Positions 60,383-64,000 of a stretch of 64,000 nt of DNA are shown piece after piece. The notes beneath the pieces are model-generated. The model was not told the DNA's origin and ran no database searches. It was given only the letters and a program-made list of their open reading frames with translations. The first letter of the stretch is position 1. Every line of letters starts with the position of its first letter. Position numbers and translations under genes: made by a program. Origin of the DNA: Tardiphaga sp052076105 (GTDB lineage Bacteria > Pseudomonadota > Alphaproteobacteria > Rhizobiales > Xanthobacteraceae); contig NZ_CP197245.1 in assembly GCF_052076105.1 (NCBI RefSeq), positions 3,162,001-3,226,000 on the forward strand. The letters are read 5' to 3'.

Positions 60383-61029
60383 CCGCCGTCAGCATCCTGC
60401 TGGTCGATGACCATCCGGTGGTGCGCGAAGGCTATCGCCGGCTACTGGAGCGGCAGGCCGGTTTTCGCGTGAGTGCCGAGGCCGAGGATGCCGCTGCGGC
60501 CTATCGCGCCTATCAGGCAGAGCGCCCGGACGTGGTGGTCATGGATCTGTCGCTGCCCGGCCCCGGCGGGCTGGAAGCGATCCGGCATATCCGGCAATGG
60601 GATCGCACCGCGCGCCTGCTGGTATTCACCATGCATGCGAGCGCTGCGTTCGCGCTGAAAGCGTTCGAGGCTGGCGCCTGCGGTTACATCACAAAGAGCA
60701 GCGCACCGCACGAACTGGTGCGCGCCATCGCCACCGTCGCCGGCGGCGGACGCGCATTGAGCGAAGACATCGCGCGCGAAATCGCCAGCGAGCGGCTCGG
60801 CAACGAACGGTCGCTGGTGGAAGATCTCGGGCCGCGCGAAACGGAAATCCTGCGGCTGGTGGCGTCAGGCTGGACCACGGAGCAGATTGCGACATCGCTC
60901 AATCTGAGCACCAAGACCGTGCAGAATTATCACTACCAGATCAAATCGAAGATCGGCGCGCGCACCGACGCGCATCTGGTCTGGCTTGCCACCGCCGCCG
61001 GCCTGGTCGCGCCGGACAACGCGGCCTAG
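60379..61029 (+). CDS. NarL-family response regulator
   Basis: A 216-residue two-domain regulator. The receiver (about 5-120) has the acidic pair Asp10-Asp11, phosphoacceptor Asp in 'VVVMDLSLPGPGG' (about Asp55) and Lys in 'ITKSSAPHEL'. The LuxR-type HTH (about 150-212) reads 'LGPRETEILRLVASGWTTEQIA' and 'LNLSTKTVQNYHYQIKSKIG'. Its start overlaps the kinase stop, so kinase and regulator are made together. The likely target is the divergent ExbB-like operon or genes outside the window. Confidence 0.9.
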   Translation: MTAVSILLVDDHPVVREGYRRLLERQAGFRVSAEAEDAAAAYRAYQAERPDVVVMDLSLPGPGGLEAIRHIRQWDRTARLLVFTMHASAAFALKAFEAGACGYITKSSAPHELVRAIATVAGGGRALSEDIAREIASERLGNERSLVEDLGPRETEILRLVASGWTTEQIATSLNLSTKTVQNYHYQIKSKIGARTDAHLVWLATAAGLVAPDNAA

Positions 61030-61101
61030 CGTGCACAGAGCGCGAGGCCTGTGCAGCGCTTGCGCGACCTCGCCGCCGCCAGGCGGGGGCAAGGCGCAGC
61101 C

Positions 61102-61332
61102 TCAGTCGTTATCGACGAGGTCTTCTTCCAGGATCGCCATCTGGAACTGGAACGAGCGATCATCGTCTTCGTCATCGACGAACAGCACGCCGATGAATTC
61201 TTCGCCGATATAGACTTCGGCGGAGTCGTCCTTCTTCGGGCGCGGCACCACGCGGAGCTTCGGGTTGCCGAACACGCGCTTGAGATAGGCGTCGAGCTTT
61301 CTGACTTCCTGAACGTCCACAGGTGTCTCCAA
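61102..61332 (-). CDS. DUF3126 family protein
   Basis: A 76-residue protein of the alphaproteobacterial DUF3126 family. It has a helix near the start ('VRKLDAYLKRVFGNP'), then strands 'LRVVPRPKKDDSAEVYIGEE' and 'VLFVDDEDDDRSFQFQMAI' with a conserved acidic patch. Function unknown. It lies downstream of cysE on the same strand, an arrangement I have seen in related genomes, but a gap of 160 bp separates them. Confidence 0.78.
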   Translation of the reverse strand: METPVDVQEVRKLDAYLKRVFGNPKLRVVPRPKKDDSAEVYIGEEFIGVLFVDDEDDDRSFQFQMAILEEDLVDND

Positions 61333-61492
61333 TGCAGTTGATGTCTGTTGAGCTGATGGAGAGAAGCTTTAATGCGAGATGACGGCCACGGCTAGGCCGT
61401 TTCTCGAAAAATCACGCGATCCCACAGGCGAACGAAAACGCGTGCGAAATCAGTGCCTGAAAATCGCAAGCCCAAAATCACAGGCACGAAAA

Positions 61493-62320
61493 TCAGAGTC
61501 CGATCGCGTTCAGCATCTGGTTCATGGTGCGCGACGGCTCCGCACAGCCCGCTTCGCCGACGATCTTCGCCGGCACGCCCGCCACGGTGACGTTGTGCGG
61601 CACGGGCTTGACGACGACGGAGCCCGCGGCAATGCGCGCGCAATGGCCGACCTCGATATTGCCGAGAATCTTGGCGCCGGCGCCAATCAGCACGCCGCGG
61701 CGAATCTTCGGATGACGATCCTCGTTTTCCTTGCCGGTGCCGCCGAGCGTGACGCCATGCAGGATCGAGACATCGTCTTCAACGACAGCGGTTTCACCGA
61801 CGACAAAACCAGTCGCGTGATCGAGAAAGATTCCGCGGCCGATCTTGGCGGCGGGATTGATGTCGGTCTGGAAGGCGGCCGACGAGCGGCTCTGCAGATA
61901 CCACGCAAAATCCTTGCGGCCTTTGCCATAAAGCCAATGTGCCAGACGATGCGCCTGGATGGCATGGAAGCCCTTGAAGTACAGCAGCGGATCGATGAAG
62001 CGCGTGGTGGCCGGATCGCGGTCGAACACGGCGACGAGGTCGGCGCGGAACGCATTGCCAAGATCCGGCTCATCGCGCAGCGCTTCGTCGAAGGTCTGGC
62101 GGATCAGGTCGCCGGACAGCGCCGCGTGATCGAGACGTTCGGAAACGCGATGCACCACCGAATCTTCCAGACGGTTGTGATGCAGCACGGTCGAATAGAT
62201 GAAGGATGCAAGTTCAGGCTCGCGATGGACGATGTCCTCCGCCTCGGAACGGATGCGATCCCAGATCGGATCCAGCGTTGCGAGTTTTGAGTTCTGCGGA
62301 TTGATGCTCTGCACGGCCAT
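61493..62320 (-). CDS. cysE: Serine O-acetyltransferase
   Basis: A 275-residue enzyme that makes O-acetylserine from serine and acetyl-CoA, the first step of cysteine synthesis. The N-terminal helical domain (about 1-140) is followed by a left-handed beta-helix of hexapeptide repeats: 'IGRGIFLDHATGFVVGET', 'VSILHGVTLGGTGKENEDRH', 'VLIGAGAKILGNIEVG'. The His of 'LDHATG' and the Asp/His triad of the CysE active site are in place. The C-terminal tail is present, which suggests normal feedback inhibition and contact with CysK. Confidence 0.94.
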   Translation of the reverse strand: MAVQSINPQNSKLATLDPIWDRIRSEAEDIVHREPELASFIYSTVLHHNRLEDSVVHRVSERLDHAALSGDLIRQTFDEALRDEPDLGNAFRADLVAVFDRDPATTRFIDPLLYFKGFHAIQAHRLAHWLYGKGRKDFAWYLQSRSSAAFQTDINPAAKIGRGIFLDHATGFVVGETAVVEDDVSILHGVTLGGTGKENEDRHPKIRRGVLIGAGAKILGNIEVGHCARIAAGSVVVKPVPHNVTVAGVPAKIVGEAGCAEPSRTMNQMLNAIGL

Positions 62321-62546
62321 GGCGGACTCGCAATTTCCTGAATAGGGCGTCGACTATAGCACAAGACGTATCGCTGTCGTGACACGGCTCCTGCCATCGT
62401 GAACGGTGGCTTACCCGGCAATCCCTCGCTAACACCTTGAAAGCGCAGGCGTTCCCGGGGCGACCCCACCCCGCCCACAAACCGGGCGTGCATCAGAAGT
62501 GGGCGCTCGTGTGATCAAAACAAGATGCGCCCCTCGCCAATTGTCA

Positions 62547-63299
62547 TCACGGGCGGCGGGACAGGAAATCCAGCACGCCTTCCTTGTAAACGCGATCGCC
62601 GACCGCCCGCATGTGATCGCGGTTCGGGATATCCAGCACTTCGGAGCCGGCGATGACCTTCTGCAACTCCTGCGCGGAGCCGCTGATCTCGTCCGTCGTT
62701 CCCACCGCGATCAGCAGCGGCACCTTGATGCCGGCGGCTTCCTCATTCGTCATCAGCCGGCGCGAGCCGCGCAGACAGGCTGCGAGCGCGCGGCGGTCCG
62801 AACGGGTCTGATCGGCGAAAGCGCGGAAGGTGCGGCCGACGGGATCGGTGACGTCGTCGAGCGAGTCCGCCTCGAGCGCAAGCGCAACGTTCTCGCCGGG
62901 ACCACCGCCCTTGATGAGGCCGATACCGAGACCGCCGAAGATCGCGCTGCGGATCAATTCGGGATGGCTATAGGCGATATAGGCAGTGATGCGCGCGCCC
63001 ATCGAATAGCCCATCATGTCAGTGCGGGCGATGCCGAGATGCGCGAGCAGCGCGCGCACATCGGCCGCCATCGCGCCGATGCTGTATTGTTCGGAATCGT
63101 AGAGCTTGCTGGAATCGCCATGGCCGCGATTGTCGAGCGCGATGACGCGGCGATTGTGCTTCTTCAACTCCGACACCCAGGTCGGATAGACCCAGTTGAC
63201 GTTCTTGCTCGATGCAAAGCCGTGCACGAGAACGATCGGATCGCCCTCGCCTTCATCGAGATAAGCAATTTCGACAGCGCCGTTGTGAAAGCTCGGCAT
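62547..63299 (-). CDS. Alpha/beta hydrolase
   Basis: A 250-residue hydrolase of the common alpha/beta fold. The oxyanion loop is 'VLVHGFASSKNVNW', the nucleophile elbow 'GYSMGARI' (Ser), and the catalytic His lies in 'IPNRDHMRAVGD'; an Asp near residue 199 ('AVGTTDEISG') completes the triad. The ATG at 63299 gives the family's usual start ('MPSFHNGAVEIAYLDEG'); the frame is open further upstream. Likely an esterase; substrate unknown. It is upstream of cysE on the same strand. Confidence 0.88.
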   Translation of the reverse strand: MPSFHNGAVEIAYLDEGEGDPIVLVHGFASSKNVNWVYPTWVSELKKHNRRVIALDNRGHGDSSKLYDSEQYSIGAMAADVRALLAHLGIARTDMMGYSMGARITAYIAYSHPELIRSAIFGGLGIGLIKGGGPGENVALALEADSLDDVTDPVGRTFRAFADQTRSDRRALAACLRGSRRLMTNEEAAGIKVPLLIAVGTTDEISGSAQELQKVIAGSEVLDIPNRDHMRAVGDRVYKEGVLDFLSRRP

Positions 63300-63349
63300 C
63301 CAGAATTCCGTTTTGACTGAGAGAATGAATGTGGTGGGAAGCGCGCAGT

Positions 63350-64000
63350 TTACCCGTGGACGAGTACCGGCGCCAGTGAGTGAGCCGGCGCCGGATGGCG
63401 GAGAGCCATGTCCCTGAGTAATGCGTCCTGTCGTACCGTCAGCTCGCGCTGCGCCCGCTTCGCCTTGGAACGCTGCAGCCACGACCAGGTGATGCGCTCG
63501 GTGGTGGCCTTGATCGACGCGACAAACCCGAGCAGCGCGAACAATGCCCAGAACACCCACATGGACAGATTGAACGCGCCCGCCGCCAGCAGCAGCGCGC
63601 CGCGACCGAACATCTTCATGATCGCGCGGGTCTGGCCGCCTTTGGCGGTGGCAAGGCGCGCGGCGCGCGTGACGTCCTTCGGGCTCTGGGCGATACGCAG
63701 CGTATCGAGCGCGCCGCGCGTGCCGGCCTTTTCGCCGACGCGGCCAACATCCCCTGCGAGACGGACGATGCCGCCGGCCTTCTCGGTGCGGAATGCGGCT
63801 TTCACCGCCGTGATCGTCTTGCCCGGCCGCAGCACGGAGGCATCGGCCACCGCCGCGCGCAGCATCGGTCCGTCCACCACGCCGCGTGCCGAGCGCGCCG
63901 CCCAGGTGGTGAGGCCCTCGCCGATCCGGCCGACCTTGCGCGCATCCTTCACCAGCGTGAGGCCTGCACGCACGGGCGCCACGCCGCCAACGCTGACATA
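63350..64000 (-). CDS. Membrane protein, cut by the window edge
   Basis: The last 216 codons of a gene whose start lies beyond the right edge. The frame stays open to position 64000, so the short GTG at 63982 is probably not the start. It is basic and Ala/Arg-rich, with one pair of hydrophobic helices near the C-terminal third ('GALLLAAGAFNLSMWVFWAL', 'FALLGFVASIKATT'). No family recognised. Confidence 0.62.
   Translation of the reverse strand, partial: YVSVGGVAPVRAGLTLVKDARKVGRIGEGLTTWAARSARGVVDGPMLRAAVADASVLRPGKTITAVKAAFRTEKAGGIVRLAGDVGRVGEKAGTRGALDTLRIAQSPKDVTRAARLATAKGGQTRAIMKMFGRGALLLAAGAFNLSMWVFWALFALLGFVASIKATTERITWSWLQRSKAKRAQRELTVRQDALLRDMALRHPAPAHSLAPVLVHG

Overview
The window looks like chromosome of a Bradyrhizobiaceae (Nitrobacteraceae) alphaproteobacterium of the Bradyrhizobium / Afipia / Rhodopseudomonas type. 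This rests on the GC-rich, third-position-G/C coding style, the run of rhizobial core genes (rlmB, nadK, hisI, folE, thrS, cysE, yidD, DUF2336, DUF3126, an Omp25/RopB-like barrel, a BTLCP peptidase) and the clusters of palindromic repeats typical of that group. The species is not resolved.

Region 1 (1-13882) is accessory DNA abutting the 3' end of a tRNA-Tyr gene. It has a phage-like control module: a leftward Cro-like gene, a rightward CI-like repressor and an antirepressor, with four GGCAAG-N5-CTTGCC-type dyads placed two before and two after the repressor gene. A tightly packed run of unknown genes follows, ending in a divergent tyrosine recombinase. Next comes cargo (a Crp/Fnr regulator without a normal start codon, tspO, a cold-shock gene, small ORFs), a glycosyltransferase gene with an in-frame stop, and a second, fragmentary copy of the recombinase. 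A ribbon-helix-helix gene and arm-like repeats sit near the tRNA.

Region 2 (14216-16849) is core: rlmB and small secreted proteins. Region 3 (16877-19617) is a small islet bounded by tRNA-Thr and an exact 15-bp copy of that tRNA's 3' end. It holds short unknown genes, one without a start codon, and no integrase.

Region 4 (20071-20974) is a repeat cluster containing what I consider the main find. This is a 537-bp element with its own sigma70-like promoter, present a second time in opposite orientation at 55789-56325. Both copies keep -35 and -10 boxes at 16-bp spacing. Substitutions in three stems keep pairing through G-U wobble, the indels fall in loops or bulges, and codon changes are mostly non-synonymous. 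I interpret it as an undescribed structured RNA.

Region 5 (21109-55581) is mostly housekeeping and envelope functions: an outer-membrane barrel, NAD kinase, a receiver/Hpt pair, DUF2336, a lytic transglycosylase, hisI, folE, yidD, a GrlR-like gene, an MFS transporter and thrS. It continues with a wrecked HigA antitoxin, a YadA-type trimeric adhesin, a nitroreductase, a PAS-GGDEF-EAL protein, a patatin phospholipase, a CBS protein, rhomboid, PAS and PilZ proteins, a BTLCP peptidase and a gamma-carbonic anhydrase.

Region 6 (55667-64000) has the second RNA copy among repeats. It then has a three-gene MotA/TolQ/ExbB-like membrane operon divergent from a NarX/NarL-type two-component pair, then DUF3126, cysE, an alpha/beta hydrolase and a gene cut by the window end.
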